Source: CAYGWP01 sp964353455 (GTDB lineage: Bacteria; Planctomycetota; Phycisphaerae; FEN-1346). Taken from it: DNA of 6,726 nt. The position numbers were made by a program, and so were the translations under genes. Each line of letters begins with the position of its first letter. Position 1 is the first letter of the stretch. The stretch is from the NCBI GenBank assembly GCA_964353455.1, contig CAYGWP010000209.1, forward strand, positions 1 to 6,726. The letters are read 5' to 3'. The notes below the pieces were generated by a model that saw nothing but the letters and a program-made list of their open reading frames with translations, was not told the DNA's origin and ran no database searches. Positions 6,049 to 6,726 of this stretch are shown here, piece after piece.

Positions 6049-6057
6049 GGGCGGGCC
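6033..6057 (+). repeat. Hairpin across the ybeY stop codon (CCCGCCA...GGGCGGG family)
   Basis: GGCCCGCC (6033-6040) pairs with GGCGGGCC (6050-6057); the loop (6041-6049) contains the TAA stop of ybeY (6046-6048). It is the third copy of the CCCGCCA-N7-GGGCGGG pattern in the window and shares TAAGGGCGGG with the copy inside phoH. It ends seven bases before the ribosome site of the next gene. No T-run follows, so it is unlikely to be an intrinsic terminator. Confidence 0.65.
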
Positions 6058-6064
6058 AGGGTAG

Positions 6065-6070
6065 AAGGAG
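6065..6070 (+). promoter_or_regulatory. Strong Shine-Dalgarno site for a TTG start
   Basis: AAGGAG lies five bases before TTG at 6076. It is the best ribosome site in the window and is the main reason for choosing a TTG start for the downstream gene; the reading frame contains no ATG before residue 61. Confidence 0.75.
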
Positions 6071-6075
6071 AGCGT

Positions 6076-6726
6076 TTGCCGTTCTACGCGCACCTGGTCC
6101 TCATTGTCGCTGCGACGGGCGCGGCCCTGTTCTTCGCACTCACCAATAGCGCACTGCGTTCATTCTCCCGCGCCCGACTCAAGGATAGCCTTGCGGCCCG
6201 AAACCGCCTCGATGAACTCCGGCACCTTTATGAGCATCACGACGACCTCCTCCAAATGGCGCGCGCCGCTCACATCCTCTGCCTGGTGGCCGTCACGCTC
6301 CTCATTGAGGTCTGGGCCGTTGACCGGTTCGGCAACGATGCGGCCGGCTGGCTCGTCGGCGGCGTCGCGGCTGGCGCGGTGTGCGTAACACTGGCCGGCA
6401 TCATCCCGCTGGCGTGGGCGAAGTACGCGGCCGAGGGCGTCCTGGTGGTCACGCTGCCGGCGCTCCATGCCTGCCGGGTGCTCTTCTTGCCGATCTGGTC
6501 CGCCCTGGGCGGACCGCTGGACGGCCTCGTGCGCCGCCTGGCCGGCGTGAAGCCCTCTCTGCCCCCGCTGTCGCATATCGAGGAGGAAATCCGCAGCGTA
6601 GCCGACGAGGGCGAACGCGAAGGCCGCCTCGACAAACGCCAGAGACAGATGATCGAAAACGTCATCCGCTTCGCCGAGACTGATGCCAGCCAGATCATGA
6701 CCCCGCGCACCGACATCATCAGCATC
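6076..6726 (+). CDS. CNNM/HlyC-CorC family membrane protein, 5' part (runs off the window)
   Basis: The first 217 residues of a probable CNNM (DUF21) membrane protein followed by a CBS-pair region; relatives include CorC/YbeX, the HlyC-like 'hemolysins' and the CNNM/CorC Mg2+ transporters. Hydrophobic segments lie at about 3-23, 65-82, 91-114 and 121-145. After them comes IEEEIRSVADEGEREGRLDK (about 168-187), then MIENVIRFAETDASQIMTPRTD (about 192-213), the typical entry to the CBS domains, which would follow beyond the window. The membrane domain is divergent: the usual SETA-like start motif reads ALTNSALRS (21-29), and the GNN-type motif before the second helix is not seen. The TTG start is set by AAGGAG at 6065-6070. 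It starts 27 bases after ybeY, a common neighbour of CorC-type genes. Transport activity is uncertain; a regulatory or degenerate role is possible. Confidence 0.82.
   Translation, partial: MPFYAHLVLIVAATGAALFFALTNSALRSFSRARLKDSLAARNRLDELRHLYEHHDDLLQMARAAHILCLVAVTLLIEVWAVDRFGNDAAGWLVGGVAAGAVCVTLAGIIPLAWAKYAAEGVLVVTLPALHACRVLFLPIWSALGGPLDGLVRRLAGVKPSLPPLSHIEEEIRSVADEGEREGRLDKRQRQMIENVIRFAETDASQIMTPRTDIISI

Noticed and set aside
6104..6683. ATG-initiated frames of 94 and 100 codons overlapping the last gene
   Set aside because: They are in other frames and are Arg/Pro-rich without motifs. The TTG-initiated frame from 6076 stays open to the window end and shows the CNNM-to-CBS linker motifs, so no frameshift need be invoked.

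Overview
This is a GC-rich, gene-dense stretch of what looks like an ordinary bacterial chromosome. Six genes lie on the + strand and there is no transposase, integrase, tRNA, rRNA or CRISPR array. The gene content (uppS-cdsA followed by phoH, a 7TM-HD phosphohydrolase, ybeY and a CNNM/HlyC-type membrane protein), the non-canonical CdsA and YbeY motifs and the many GC-rich palindromes fit a Planctomycetota-like (perhaps Phycisphaerae-type) or similar environmental bacterium. That placement is inference; no marker gene in the window proves it.

Layout. Positions 1-142 hold no gene but carry two near-identical hairpins in opposite orientation (12-43 and 81-111), a REPIN-like pair. uppS (143-910) makes undecaprenyl diphosphate. 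cdsA (907-1836) makes CDP-diacylglycerol and overlaps uppS by ATGA. phoH (1847-2899) encodes the YbeZ-type ATPase and starts 10 bases after cdsA. pgpH (2909-5347) encodes a membrane protein with a cytoplasmic HD hydrolase domain, whose characterised relatives degrade cyclic di-AMP. A 134-base gap contains a hairpin, a plausible sigma-70 promoter and a second hairpin. It is followed by ybeY (5482-6048), an rRNA maturation endoribonuclease, and then by the 5' part of a CNNM/HlyC-CorC family gene (6076-6726, TTG start), which runs off the window.

How the genes fit together. uppS and cdsA supply lipid precursors for wall and membrane. The phoH-pgpH-ybeY block is a familiar neighbourhood linking RNA maturation and second-messenger turnover, and CNNM/CorC genes often follow ybeY. 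The first four genes look like one transcription unit; ybeY and the CNNM gene may also have their own promoter.

The most unusual feature is a layer of palindromic DNA over these housekeeping genes. A perfect 23-bp inverted repeat lies in frame inside ybeY (5706-5764) and lengthens a surface loop of the enzyme. Three hairpins share the pattern CCCGCCA-N7/8-GGGCGGG, at the 3' end of phoH, before ybeY and across the ybeY stop codon. Further palindromes make up the unconserved C-terminal tails of PhoH, PgpH and YbeY. Palindromes occur at every gene boundary except the two tight ones (uppS/cdsA and cdsA/phoH). This suggests one or more families of mobile or spreading small palindromic repeats that tolerate insertion into coding sequence. 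I see no new multi-gene system here.
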